Source of the DNA: Forficula auricularia
Taxonomy: Eukaryota > Arthropoda > Insecta > Dermaptera > Forficulidae
DNA length: 64,000 bases
Assembly (NCBI GenBank): GCA_024734495.1
Contig: JALMQS010000085.1
Span: 19,538,474-19,602,473, forward strand
Reading direction: 5' to 3'
The stretch's first letter is position 1. Every line of letters begins with the position of its first letter. This document shows positions 12,246-22,770 of this stretch, one piece after another. The translations under genes were made by a program, and so were the position numbers. The notes below the pieces were generated by a model. It saw nothing but the letters and a program-made list of their open reading frames with translations. It did no database searches and had not been told where the DNA came from.

Positions 12246-13110
12246 TTACGAATTTAGATATTTATTTGTAAGAGTTGTGTTTGGTAAAATCTCTCTGATT
12301 TTATTTAAATTTTCATTTAATAAAGTCTTATTTACAGATATCTCTTTTTCAATCAAATCAGTATGTATGCTGTCACAAATAGGAATGGAATTTTCATCGT
12401 TATTGATATTTATAATAATGTTGGTATTCTTGGAAAAAGCCGAACTTGTTTTTAAAATCAATATTTGAAATTTTTAATTCTGAATAAAATAATACATTAA
12501 TACATAATTCGTCAGCTAAAACTAAAAGGCGTGTTTTCCTAAAATGTATATAAAATCGCGGAGAGTTTGGCATTATTCTTTTAAATCATTTGTAAATTAA
12601 TTATTGATGTTACTAAAATTCACCTTGTACACCTAGAGAACATGTACAATTTCCTATATCAGCATTTAATTTCATACTTTATGAGGTTATTATTTTTAGT
12701 AAGGACTAAAAATGAACCGTTTTCTAGGATGCTAATTGATTTTACATTAAAATTTTTAGTTTTGTTTTCCAATAAGTCAAGCTCACAAAAAGTATTATCC
12801 TTGTGTTCACTAGTAAAATTTAACAATCTAATTTTACAATATTGCTTCCAAACTGAACAATAGTCAGCTAAAGCAACTGCATTAAATGCTTTTTCTTCTA
12901 TTTAAAAGTATAATAATTCGCATTGTTGCTTCCGAATAATTATTTTTTGGTATTATGACCTCTAGTTATATTTTTTCTATAATAAACCATCCATTCATAT
13001 TTCTATTTCGATTTAATGCTAATATAGTGTCAACCGCTTCATTAAATTCATCTTCAGTTGATGAATACATAATCAGTAAAATTTGTAAACAAGAAAAATT
13101 ATCCATGAAT
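12246..13110 (-). pseudogene. Relic of a SWIM-type zinc-finger protein (probably transposon-derived)
   Basis: Reading 13110 to 12246 on the minus strand through several frame changes gives MYSSTEDEFNEAVDTIL, then KAFNAVALADYCSVWKQYC, then ENGSFLVLTKNNNLIKYEI, then NADIGNCTCSLGVQG. The CxCxxGxxG core near 12625-12648 is the first half of a SWIM zinc finger (CxCx(n)CxH). The second half is lost after QGEF and a stop. A further open piece at 12461-12246 (IPICDSIHTDLIEKEIS...) may be the C-terminal part. Proteins with this block order occur in invertebrate genomes as multi-copy SWIM-domain proteins. Frameshifts and stops show it is dead. Confidence 0.6.
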
Positions 13111-13262
13111 CACAAATTATAAAATATTAAAATTTTATTGAAATTTACTTTACTTTTTGAAATTTCTTCATGCAACTTCGCTTCTCTCCTGAAAAGATCT
13201 TATTCTTTAATGATAACAACCATATCCCTTCAGCCGAAGGCGGCCGTCGCAACTAGTAAATA

Positions 13263-13692
13263 CTGTCGACTCTCGATAATTCCAAATCTTCAGGTGTTAA
13301 CTTCGGTATATCGAAAAAATGCTGTGTATTTTGATACGGTCGATAACTCGAAATCCTTTTCGTAACAAGAGGGGGAGAGAAGGTTCTATAATTCGAACTA
13401 GTCGCTTCCTCTCTTTATAATTCGAATTTTTCCAAGCAAAAAACTATTCTTAATTTTTTTAATTAGTTATGTTATTATCTATTGCAATGTTAATACATAT
13501 GTAATTTTTTGTTCTTTTTTGTCGTTTTCGTTATTTTTACGTTTTTATTTGAGGCTATATATAAAATTTATGTAAGCTCATACATATTTTCAAAAATATG
13601 ATAAAAGCTCTTCTTTCCTCTTGATAATTTGAAGCCTCGATAATTCGAATTTTTCTTGTAGTCCTTGGATTTCGAATCATCGAGAGTCGACT
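13263..13692. mobile_element. Tigger/pogo-like MITE (430 bp)
   Basis: The left end CTGTCGACTCTCGATAATTC mirrors the right end, whose reverse complement begins AGTCGACTCTCGATGATTCG. TA lies outside the left end and AT-rich TA pairs at the right. The subterminal repeats ATAATTCGAA/TATAATTCGAATTTTTCC are typical of pogo/Tigger-like non-autonomous elements, which insert at TA. No transposase frame is present. Confidence 0.7.
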
Positions 13693-14427
13693 ATATAGGT
13701 AGGGTTTGACAAACTCATTTTTTGCAATTTTGTTTTTCTAATTATAATTGCGAATCCATGATATTTCAAGTCAAAAATATTAAAATGTTAATATTAGAAT
13801 AAGTATATAGGTATTTGCATAGTCTTAGTTGGAATTGGTAAGAGTGATTTGTAGTTGGTCTATCGTCTAGGAGGAGGCCGTTTCTGTCCTGAAGGAGCAT
13901 TTGCATCTGATACTCGTTGGTATCCCAAGATCTCATTTGACAAACGCGCCAATCACTTGTTAAGCCGGTCCTGTCCCATCCCGTCCCTCTGTCAACTGGA
14001 TCCAGTCAGCCCGTCACACCGACCCACCGACCCACCGACCCACCACCACACACATCCCTTTTCACCGTCACCGCCAATGTTGAAAACTTGGCCCAACTGA
14101 CATATTTCATAGAGAACGAGAGAGCAGGGATTCACGGAGACTTTAAACTTTCAAAAAGATAATTTAAACTGATTATTCAATATATGCTACCGCGTGAAGA
14201 TTTTCCTTTAATTAAAATTAATAATAATTAATCGAGTTCAGGTTGAAGAAGACAATTTATTTAGAAATTTCGTTTCTGGGTTAGCTTTATGGAGGGATTG
14301 TTTTAAAAAGATAAATAATTTCTAAACAACGAAAATATTATTTATAAAAGTGAAAATAAATCAAAAGCAGATCAAGTCTCAGGTCTTCCCGCTCAAGGCA
14401 AAGAGCCAGGCGTAAGTATATCTATAT
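13693..14427. other. No gene recognised; short CCACCGAC repeat
   Basis: An 81-codon frame at 13855-14100 ends in proline/threonine/histidine-rich sequence caused by three CCACCGAC repeats at about 14021-14043. I do not call it coding. A splice-donor-like GTAAGTAT lies at 14412-14419 after a less AT-rich stretch, so a non-coding exon is possible but unproven. Confidence 0.4.
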
Positions 14428-14998
14428 AATGTAATAATAATAATAATAATAATTTTATTAGGGAGCCAGGGCTTATTAGCCCCATTAGGCTTCTTCGAAT
14501 TTTACAATCATGTTTTTTGTTTTTTACATATTACATATTACAGCAAGTGATAATGTTTATTTACAATTCTTAAACTTAACTCTAGTATTATATATATAAT
14601 GACTTTTACAACAAAGTAGAAATAAAAATATACTTCCCAGATACGAACATATACACAATGATTAATAAATTTCAAGTGGTCATGAAAACTACTTTACCAA
14701 GTCAGGTGCTGAGAGAAAAGACAATGCGTTATTAGTTTCATTTTAAATGCATTCAAAGTGCCTGTACTTCTTATATTTACTGGGAGTTTTTTCCATTTTC
14801 TAATGAAACGCACCCTGAAGGATCTGTCATATCGAGTCGTTCTATGCTTGGGCACCTCCAGTTCCGTGGATCTTATGAGATACTTGAAGTATACCCTAAA
14901 GTATATAGGTTCTTCCACTTTTAATATTTTCCATCCAAGCCTCAGTAAGGAGACCCTTCTAATTTGCTCCAATCTGGGCATATTCAGCTATTTGTAGG
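14428..14998 (-). pseudogene. 5'-truncated LINE end with (TAA)n tail
   Basis: The minus-strand frame 14981-14694 reads PRLEQIRRVSLLRLGWKI...TTRYDRSFRVRFIRKWKKLPVNIR...FKMKLITHCLF. The SF-x(n)-W-x-LP-x(n)-FK pattern is the extreme C-terminus of CR1/Jockey-type non-LTR polymerases. A 3' untranslated part of about 260 bases follows and ends in a TTA/TAA microsatellite at 14430-14456, a usual LINE tail. The polymerase and endonuclease domains are missing. Confidence 0.7.
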
Positions 14999-14999
14999 A

Positions 15000-15427
15000 C
15001 TCGGAGATATGGTCAAATTTTTTTAGCCCACATACAGAAGTTAAATTCTGTTAAACTCTGTTAGTACGTTTCCTTAATGATTTAGATATTCAGAAAATTG
15101 TAGCTACTTTGCTACCCACTCAAAATATTAAAACTTATGTCATAATCTCATAATGTAAATAATTTTGTGATTTTGATATATCTCACAGTGCCGAAAGGTG
15201 GAGATTTACAAAACTGTCGGCCGTGTTGTATACACCCTAGCATTTAGTTACGACAGAACTGTGGTTTTTAACTAGAAAAAAATAAAAGATTTTTATTCTT
15301 TTCAAAGCCATTTGTAAAGAAGCTCATTTTTTTTAAATAAATGAACGTGGGGCACCAAGATCGTTGAGTTTGGGGACTGCGGCCTCTATAGCACATCAGA
15401 TCCAGGCATAAAGCAGTCTTATAATAC
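15000..15427. other. No gene recognised
   Basis: AT-rich sequence. The minus-strand frame 15522-15268 is an artefact of the adjoining (TA)n element. Confidence 0.45.
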
Positions 15428-15640
15428 ACAAAGAGAAACAAAGAGGTTGTCCTCTGCTTGATGCAAATAAACATACACACATATATATATCGAGATGATA
15501 TATCTGTATATATATATATCATTTATTTGTTTGAGACTATAGTTTCGAAGACCTGGTCTTCATCATCAGTCTTTCTTCAATTATAAATGTTTTTCATGGA
15601 GTCAATATCATATGGTTGGGTCGATTTTTAGGTTTGGAGA
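15428..15640 (-). mobile_element. (TA)n/hammerhead element, single copy
   Basis: Layout on the plus strand: GAGAAACAAAGAGGTTGTCC, TGCTTGATGCAAATAAACAT, a TA/CA microsatellite (15472-15520), ATTTATTTGTTTGA, the hammerhead-like motif (minus strand), then TCAATTATAAATG. The same order occurs at 3768-3990, 22487-22770 and, split by an insertion, at 41325-41990. No coding capacity. Because the ribozyme-like motif is on the minus strand, I take that as the transcribed strand. Confidence 0.75.
15535..15569 (-). ncRNA. Hammerhead-like ribozyme motif with complete conserved core
   Basis: Minus strand: CUGAUGA, extra U, stem II GAAGAC-CAG-GUCUUC (6 bp), then GAAACUAUAGUC. Here A15.1-C15.2 pair with G16.2-U16.1 around a UAUA loop, and C17 is the predicted cleavage site. 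Stem I can form 2 bp next to the core plus ATTTAT/ATAAAT further out, with an internal loop between, as in type-I hammerheads. The one difference from the consensus is the extra U between A9 and stem II. Minimal hammerheads of this shape are known from Penelope-like elements and retrozymes. Activity is inferred only. Confidence 0.6.
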
Positions 15641-16216
15641 ACTGACCATTGAAGTCACCGCTTATTATCAATGGTAAAGTCTCCCAGTCATTTTTTAGTA
15701 ATAATATTATAGTTATAAGTTTTTTTATATCTTTTTTAATGTTATCTAAATATTTTACACATTAGATTATATTCGATTTGATCTCCTATCAATTTTCTCT
15801 TAATTTTTAATTTATTATGTTTTTTATGAGAACTTTTGTATTATTATATAATTTCGAATTTATTCCCTTCCTTTTATCTAGCAGATATTAGGGTGATTAT
15901 TAAAAAGTACATAATTTCAATAGAAAACAAGTTTCACTTTTGTCGCCCGTAGATTCCACGCACAGATATATTTTAATGAACTTTAATTTATAAATCTTAG
16001 AATCAAATAAAAATGGTGTTTTTTAGTGCAATTGTTTTAATAAAACAATATCAAGTTTAGAGCTTTTTTAAAAGTTCAGAATCGCGGCCATTATCCTGTG
16101 ATATCAGTCCTCAGATAGCAAGACAAATAGATCTATCTTCCCAGCAAAGTGATCTGTGTTATTTCTCCTAACTTTATGGTATAATAAAAGATCAACATGT
16201 ATGTAAGTTTCATATT
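15641..16216. other. AT-rich stretch, nothing recognised
   Basis: No open frame or repeat match that I can support. Confidence 0.45.
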
Positions 16217-16239
16217 CTACATTAAGGTAGAGGAACCCA

Positions 16240-17010
16240 GATAGGCCACCTTCCTCTTCTTCACGGTGTTGTATAGTTCACGGCCTTTGTTGATCCTTCT
16301 TAGTACTTCCTCATTACTTATTTTTGCCGTCCATGGTATCATGAGGATCCTACGGTAGACCCACATCTCGAAGGCTTCTAATTTATTAATGGTGTTTACT
16401 TTTAGGGTCCACCCTTCCATCCCGTAGAGAAGTACTGACCAGACATAGCACCTTGCGAACCTTAGTCTGAGGTTCAGGTCGAAATCGGTGCAAGTGAGCA
16501 CTTTCCTGCAATTAAAAAAGGCGTTGCGAGCTTGTTTAATACGGCTTTTGATTTCAGTGTCCGGTGTCCATTCTTCGCAGAGCCATGTTCCTAGATATTT
16601 GAATTTGTTGACTCGTTCTATAGATCTTCCATTTTGCATTATTTCAGTATTTGTGAACATTTGTGGCTCTCTGGTGATGATCATCACCTTCGTCTTGGCT
16701 ACGTTAATGTTTAGGCCCATTTTTCTACTGTGTTCCCCTACCCTGTAGATCACTAACGTTGTCAGAAATTAGGACTGTATCATCTGCGTATCTTATGTTG
16801 CTGACCCAAACTCCATTTACCTTTATCCCTTTTTCTACGTCTTCCAGAGCTTCTTTGAAGATGATTTCTGAATAGGGGTTGAAAAGAAGCGGCGACAGAA
16901 CACATCCCTGCCGTACTCCTTTTTGAATTTTAATGGGGTCAGTCAATTCATTCTCTACTCTAAGTTCTGATGGGGACCCAGTGTTGCGGTATAAGGATGA
17001 TACTCTACAA
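16240..17010 (-). pseudogene. LINE reverse-transcriptase fragment, frameshifted
   Basis: On the minus strand 16946-16725 gives KIQKGVRQGCVLSPLLFN...IRYADDTVLISDN, the RT fingers motif and the catalytic YADD box. 16753-16217 gives MGLNINVAKTKVMII...FKYLGTWL...KSRIKQARNAFF...YVWSVLLYGMEGWTLK...LEAFEMWVYRRIL.IPWT, the thumb and C-terminal region. The two pieces are joined by a frameshift near 16740-16753. The 5' part is truncated near 17010 and the 3' end is cut at about 16240 in mid-domain (AYLG). The family looks RTE-like or a related non-LTR clade. It is clearly inactive. Confidence 0.82.
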
Positions 17011-18757
17011 GAAAAAATAAGAAAATGAACTGAAATTTAAAAAGTTAGTTATAGTATTATTTTTTCTTGGAAAGTGTCATCCTTAGATAAATGTCATCAA
17101 TAAGTTCCTCTAGTTAAGTCAATTTCTACATTTTTACACAAATTTTATTTCTTTTTCATATAATTTAAAGTTAACCGAGCTATCAAAATAGAATTTCTTT
17201 ATAAATTAAACAGCAAAAGACAATTTTAATTTTAATCAAAGAACAATCAAGACTAGAAGAGTTCTCGAATGATAGTGGTAAATTACATACGTGTCAACTC
17301 TTTGTAAATAGAGAATCGATTTTGACTGCATTGTTAATATTTTTCAATTATGTTATTTCCACACCACAACTTTTCTAAAGGATTATTTAATTATTTTTAA
17401 TTAAATACCAAAATGTCGTTTTCATCATCAGAGTTAATACATATAATATTCTAATCAATCACTAGTTAAGTTACCCCTTGAAGCTGGGTGGCTAAATGCC
17501 CTCATATTGATCAACTGCCCATCAAGGCCCCCTTATATTTATATTCTACTAGCTGATGACTGGGCCTTCTCCAAATAGCTTTCTAGTTTTTTTGTTTGAA
17601 AATTTTAGATTCTTAATTACATATTTTGGAACTCCCTCGTATTTATTTAACGCCTAAGCACGGCCAATCAGTGACCTCTATTGGATCACTTTAGCCATTC
17701 TGAGAGATCACTCAGCGGATTATAATAGTAAATGATGATATAAGGATAAGGATAAGGAATGACAGCCAAATAATCATTCTATTGACGTATGCAGTAAAAT
17801 TTTATTGAAAAATCTCAAATTCCAACTCCATATTTTTATAGCTTATCTCTATTGCACTGACCATATAATTGAAATAGCTTGTAAAATGTTTTATACTTTA
17901 GCTTAGTGGTAACATTTTGGACAGACACAATTATTAACAGGGTACAAAATTAAAGGCTTACCGACAATCCGTGCCGTGTCAAGGGATAAAAGGTGAAGCA
18001 TGGTTTTGTAGTAATCAGCTGAACGCTGTTTGCCACTCAATTCAAATACTCTTATTGGGCTTAGCGTAGATGGCGATGCCTCTTTTTATTTCTTCTTTAA
18101 TCCTGGGATTTACTAGAATAGTAAATCAATGATTTGTCGGAATCGAAATGGCCGTCTTTCTCTTTTCATTAATACTCAGAGTTTTTAAACCAAACATACA
18201 TCCAATATTCTATGATTAGTAAATTTATTTGGGAAAAATCAATCTTCGTTCAGCATCGAAGACCACTCTCCTAAGAGAAACCAGGAAATCTTCAGGAGCA
18301 AAATATTCTGCTGCTTAGTATCTTATTCCAATATATTAGAATACAATTTTTACAATTCATTATTTGTTTGGTCAGTTTTTACTATATTTGTAAATGAAAA
18401 CATATTATGAACACCATTTTTTCATTTCAATTTACTATAATTTACGATATATTGTACTCGTAAGTACTCATTTAGTTCAATACAAACTACAAACGTAAAA
18501 TTTCACCCACTCTCCTTATTTTGATTAACTATTTGATCTCTCTATTTAAAATTCTTTAACATCATCAAAGATCATAATTTACTGTTTTGTTTTGTCTGCC
18601 CTTGTCTCTTGATATGTGTGTACATTCGGTTTTGATACAAAGTTGTTATTATTTATTTATTATATAAATTGACATTAAAACTTTTGATTGAGATATTTTA
18701 TGAGGGTTATAGAACTACAAATAAAGGTCGAGGTATCGGTTCAAAGTGAATGATATA
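17011..18757. other. No gene recognised
   Basis: AT-rich sequence, with a slightly GC-richer part at 17460-18130 that has no long open frame. I see no match to the window's repeats. Confidence 0.45.
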
Positions 18758-19265
18758 CAGTAGAATCTCGATATATCGTATATCCCGATAAATCGTAAGA
18801 AAGTGCTGGTCGCTTGGAAAAATCTCGTTAATACATATAAAACAATGCATTTTAGCCCCCTCGGTATAATGTATTTTTTTCCTCTCCAAGATCGACAAAA
18901 CGTCTCATAATTCGTATTTTTCCGTTGAATTTTTGGGAAAATCTCGTTAATTCGTATAAAACCATTTCCCTCGGTATAACGTTATGTAATGTTTATAAAA
19001 ATATGTACATGTTTATGTAGTTTTAATTTACTGTACAATAAAAAATATTGTAAAATCCATACTACTGTATTTAAATACAGTATTTTTATGTATACATGTG
19101 TATGTATGTACATACATACATAATACATATTTATAAAAAAATAAAAATAAATTAAAACTTTCGATATATCGTATTTTTAATTTTTACCTTCGATATAGCG
19201 AGTATGTCGATATATCGTACTTATCCTTTGTCCCATTGAAGATACGATATATCAGGATTCTACTG
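18758..19265. mobile_element. Tigger/pogo-like MITE (508 bp)
   Basis: The termini are CAGTAGAATCTCGATATATC on the left and, inverted, CAGTAGAATCCTGATATATC on the right. TA precedes the left end. The repeated subterminal TCGATATATCGTA / CTCGTTAATTCGTATAAAAC boxes are the pattern of Tigger/pogo elements (compare 13263-13692). A palindromic ATACATGTGTATGTATGTAC stretch lies inside. No transposase remains. Confidence 0.75.
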
Positions 19266-19366
19266 TTTTAAAGATTTCAAAGGTAGATTTACAAAAATAA
19301 AAATATTTTGAAATTTGAAAAACTCGATATACATGGTATATTTTAGACCCCGCAATCATCTTCATG

Positions 19367-19372
<6 letters not shown>

Positions 19373-19401
<29 letters not shown>
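19373..19401. repeat. (TA)n microsatellite
   Basis: About 14 TA units in non-coding sequence. 19402-19741 shows no gene. Confidence 0.85.
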
Positions 19402-19741
19402 GCAATAATTTGCTATTCGCGCAATCCATAGAGATCCTTCAAAGATTTTCGCGGAGCCTTCATTATCCTCTGCTATTTCATTTTATTAATTATCGATAGC
19501 TTCAAGTTGAAGCCTTGAACTGTCTTTTCACAAGAAATAGAGAGCATCTCAACGATTGATATTAAAAAGTTCCACCACGTGTCAGGCAAAATCAAACACC
19601 GAAAGGGTAGTTTTATCGTCCGAAAAATGTAGATAATGAACATAATTAGGATATAAATATCCAATTTTTTTATTTCTTTAAGAAGAAACAAATTCATCAG
19701 CCTTCCAAAGTTAGACGGCCGAGAGAATTCAGCAGCACGTA

Positions 19742-20040
19742 GAAAATAGTTTCCAATCCCCCTTGCTCTGTCTTAATTTTACCAAGTTTAACTTTAAACT
19801 TGTTTGTTTTCCAAGTTTATTTTTCAGCTGAGTATAATTTATAAAAATGTCTAAAATGAGAAATAAAAAAAAACTCTTTAAGAAATTTATTTAATTAAAA
19901 AATCACGATAAATTACTAATTAATTAATTAAATGATAAAATACAATATTACATCCTTTGCTTATTATAGACTATTTATTTTATTTTTTTCCAACATTTGG
20001 GGGAAAGATCCGAGGACAAGAAAATGAATAAATTCAGAGT
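19742..20040 (+). repeat. Direct duplication, copy 1
   Basis: About 300 bases from AAAATAGTTTCCAATCCCCC to GGACAAGAAAATGAAT recur at 20325-20622 in the same orientation with few differences (for example GGGGGAAAGATCCGAGG against GGGGGAGAGATCGAGG). No coding capacity. Confidence 0.85.
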
Positions 20041-20257
20041 TTCACGTTGATTCGATTGAAAAGCGAAATCGTTTGAAACGGATCATGCAAAACAATCGGG
20101 ATTCGCTCGGGCACGCCAGGGCGAAATAAACAGAGAGAATGAATTGTTGCACCAACATATTTATTTACTACCTTATACCTCTATAGTAATGGGATTGAAA
20201 GCATCCAATTGGTTAAGTCTCGAAAGTTGAGCTACCTCAACAGTTTCTTTTTTCTTA

Positions 20258-20305
20258 AAGAAAAATCAATGAGGTTGTTCTCTGCTTGATGCAAATAAGC
20301 ATATA
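20258..20305 (-). repeat. Fragment of the (TA)n/hammerhead element (distal arm only)
   Basis: Contains AATGAGGTTGTTCTCTGCTT and GATGCAAATAAGCATA, the outer end of the element, without the ribozyme-like part. It lies between the two copies of the direct duplication. Confidence 0.65.
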
Positions 20306-20324
20306 CATACAATATATAAATAAA

Positions 20325-20622
20325 AAATAGTTTCCAATCCCCCTTTGCTCTGTCTTAATTATACCAAGTTTAACTTTAAACTTGATTGTTTTCCCCAAGT
20401 TTATTTTTCAGATGAGTATAATTTATAAAAATGTCTAAAATGAGAAATAAAAAGAGCTCTTTAAGAAATTTATTTAATTAAAAAATCAAGATAAATTACT
20501 AATTAATTAATTAAATGATAAAATACAATTTTACATCCTTTGCTTATTTTAGACTATTTATTTTATTTTTCCGACATTTGGGGGAGAGATCGAGGACAAG
20601 AAAATGAATGAATCCAGAGTAT
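20325..20622 (+). repeat. Direct duplication, copy 2
   Basis: Second copy of 19742-20040, offset about 583 bases. Its start and end abut the neighbouring repeats (20258-20305 and 20637), suggesting that the duplication accompanied an insertion. Confidence 0.85.
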
Positions 20623-20636
20623 ATATCTATAATATA

Positions 20637-21155
20637 TCAGTGCCGTGCGGTCGATGGATGCTGCGCATCCTTAAAATTTAAAACATTTAGAGTATTTTCA
20701 TAAAGTGATTTCAGGAGGATCTTTAAATTTTCAAATTATTATCCGTTATTTCAAATATTTCTATAAAAAACATTTTTTGTTTTGAAAAGTAAATTGTTCT
20801 CGAAATGAAATAAAATTCTTGCATAGTTTCAAGAGGTAAATAAAATCAATGATTTTTCCGAAAAGGGTGTCGAGATGAAAGTTTGAAGTCCCTGCCTGGT
20901 ATATCTTCCAGTTCAAGCATGTCAAAGACAAGTCCAGACGAGTTTTGGTCGAATAAAAAATTATTCTCGCTGAGGAATTATTATAATAGAAATAAAACAA
21001 AAAAGGAATAAATAGTTATGATTCGGGAATCTTTAGACTAATCCATTTCTAATAACTCTCAATATTTAAGATCGGAAATAACTAAAAGTGATATAGACAA
21101 GTCATAGCTTGCTTATAGCAATCGAAATAGGAGAAAATTAAGATTTTCTTATATG
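20637..21155 (+). mobile_element. hAT-like dispersed repeat, copy 1
   Basis: Starts CAGTGCCGTGCGGTCGATGG and matches 49078-49540, which starts CAGTGGCATGCGGTTCATGA, throughout, including TCAAGCATGTCAAAGACAAG and TCATAGCTTGCTTATAGCAA. The CAGTG...GCGGT terminus resembles hAT-type ends. I did not find the opposite terminus or a target duplication. Non-coding. Confidence 0.6.
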
Positions 21156-21239
21156 TTTATACCCCGATATTCAATGTGAGAAGGACTTTTAGTAATGAAA
21201 GTTACGATATATTAAATATAAATATGATAGATATAATTT

Positions 21240-21480
21240 TAAAGTCTATATTTTTAAAGGATTGACCTTCATCATAAGACTTTTAATTAGAAATATTTTA
21301 TCTGTTTTCTCTCATGAGTTCACTTACCCAATTTGATATTTGGATATAGATAAATTCGTTTTGTTGTTATAGCAAACGGTCATACCATATAACAAAAGAT
21401 TCTTAGAATATTTCTAATTAACAAGACTGGTAATGAAGAACAAATCTTTGAAACTATAGTCTCTAACAAGTAAATTATAT
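21240..21480. mobile_element. Degenerate fold-back of the (TA)n/hammerhead element
   Basis: An inverted pair like 3768-4233. The left arm has a decayed motif on the minus strand (21244-21280, CUUAUGA...AAAAAUAUAGAC). The right arm has CUGGUAA...GAAACUAUAGUC on the plus strand (21427-21461). Both catalytic boxes are mutated. A (TA)n tract at 21494-21520 follows. Confidence 0.6.
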
Positions 21481-21529
21481 AATATTCGTTACATATATAT
21501 ATATATATATATATATATACGTATAAATA

Positions 21530-22290
21530 TGACAGTAATAACTCTGAAATAAAAATCCTATCCAATTTTAAGGACCTTGGAGTAACATTTGATCCTTCGC
21601 TTAGTTTGTGTTGTTGATGATATGTTATCACAAAAATATTTAATGACGCTATGAAGTTCTTGGCCTCATTACTCGTAATATAAATAACTTATGAGGAGAA
21701 TTTTCTAGGTTAGGTTTCACAAAACCTAACCTAGAAAATTCTCCTCATAAGTTACTTATAATGTTCCACCTAGAACCGACACCTAAATCCTTAAAAATTA
21801 TTTACGTAATATAAATCATTCTCAAATCTATTTACACTACAAAATCTATACTGTTCGATTATTTGAAGTGGATTAGAGTATGCAAGTCCCGTGAAGTCAC
21901 CCCATTGCAAAATTCATATAAAAAAATTGATCGGACGTATTCGTAAGATACGTCTTCTTTAAACTCCATATTCCAATAATGAATTTGCCTTATGAACACA
22001 TATATATCACACTCCGCATCATTCACCTCTTAATTTAAGAGAGCAATCTGATTTCCTCTTTTTCTATAATCTTATCAATGATAGAATAAATAGCTCTCAA
22101 ATTCTAGAACTGGTCAATTTCAGTGTCAATACTCTGAAAACACGAAATCCACCATTAATTTTTACTCCTTGTCAGAGAATCCCATATCTGAAATATTCCG
22201 TTATGGAAATTGGTAATAATATTACGGATGTAGAAATATTTCATAAATTTAAATTAAAAATTCATTTTTTCCGGAAATTTATGATTGTTT
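21530..22290 (+). pseudogene. LINE C-terminal fragment interrupted by a hairpin element
   Basis: Before the insertion: NSEIKILSNFKDLGVTFDPSLS and IFNDAMKFLASL (compare the DLGVxFDSxLSF and I-x-KAxKxLGF blocks of Jockey-type LINEs). After it, with frameshifts: EYASPVKSPHCKIHIKKLIGRIRK, PLNLREQSDFLFFYNLINDRI, TRNPPLIFTPCQRIPYLKYS and FHKFKLKIHFF, then a stop near 22290. These are the standard C-terminal blocks of that group. Several frame changes show decay. The hairpin element at 21686-21804 splits it with a 12-bp target duplication. Confidence 0.75.
21686..21804 (+). mobile_element. 119-bp hairpin element, copy 1
   Basis: A perfect 32-bp inverted repeat (21686-21717 with 21722-21753, loop CACA) is followed by a constant tail from GTTCCACCTAGAACCGACAC to CCTTAAAAATTATTTA. 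It is flanked by CGTAATATAAAT at 21674-21685 and 21805-21816. A second copy lies at 30535-30663. The tail is conserved between the copies but most of the stem sequence is not. It encodes no protein and does not fit a standard MITE, because only one side carries the constant part. Confidence 0.75.
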
Positions 22291-22486
22291 GAAGAGAATA
22301 ATTATTTTACTTTAGAACTATTAATTCACTCAGTATGTTAACTTATTATTTTATGGTGATGTAACACATAATTTATATATATATGTTTTCTTTTTTGTAT
22401 TGCTAATTCTATGAATTTCTTTTTTGTAAGTGGTCTACTAGTCCGTATGTTTATCAAATAAATATTGTAATATTGTTGATTCATAT
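22291..22486. other. LINE 3' sequence and AT-rich DNA
   Basis: Probably the 3' untranslated part of the preceding LINE. No independent feature seen. Confidence 0.35.
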
Positions 22487-22770
22487 AGAGAAGCAAAGAG
22501 GTTGTCCTCTGCTTGATGCAAATAAACATACACACATATATATCAAATATATATTATGTAGTATATGTGGTATATATTATTTATTTGTTTGAGAATATAG
22601 TTTCGAAGGCTTGACCTTCATCATCAGTCTTTTATAATTATAAATATTATTTTTCATCGGGTCAGTATCGCGTGGATATTGAACATTTTTTTTGTTACTC
22701 AGCCGACAAACCAGCAAACACTCAAGTCTTCAAAACTATAGTCTCAAAGAAATAAAACTTTGATACACTC
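22487..22770 (-). mobile_element. (TA)n/hammerhead element, single copy
   Basis: Same order as 15428-15640: AAGCAAAGAGGTTGTCCTCT, GCTTGATGCAAATAAACATA, a TA-rich tract, TTTATTTGTTTGAGA, the ribozyme-like motif, AATTATAAATATTATTTTTC, GTCAGTATCGCGTGGATATT and an AGCCGACAAACCAGCA end. A decayed second arm (AAAACTATAGTCTCAAAGAA) follows at 22733-22755. Confidence 0.7.
22593..22627 (-). ncRNA. Hammerhead-like motif, stem III mutated
   Basis: Minus strand: CUGAUGA, extra U, stem II GAAGG-UCAAG-CCUUC, GAAACUAUAUUC. The CUGAUGA and GAAA boxes are intact but the G of GUC has become U, which removes the C15.2-G16.2 pair. Likely weakened or dead. Confidence 0.5.

Noticed and set aside
12217..12863. Plus-strand frames of 83 and 73 codons
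   Set aside because: They are antisense to the SWIM-domain relic, which has recognisable blocks on the minus strand.
13855..14100. Proline-rich 81-codon protein
   Set aside because: The composition comes from CCACCGAC repeats and there is no motif or context.
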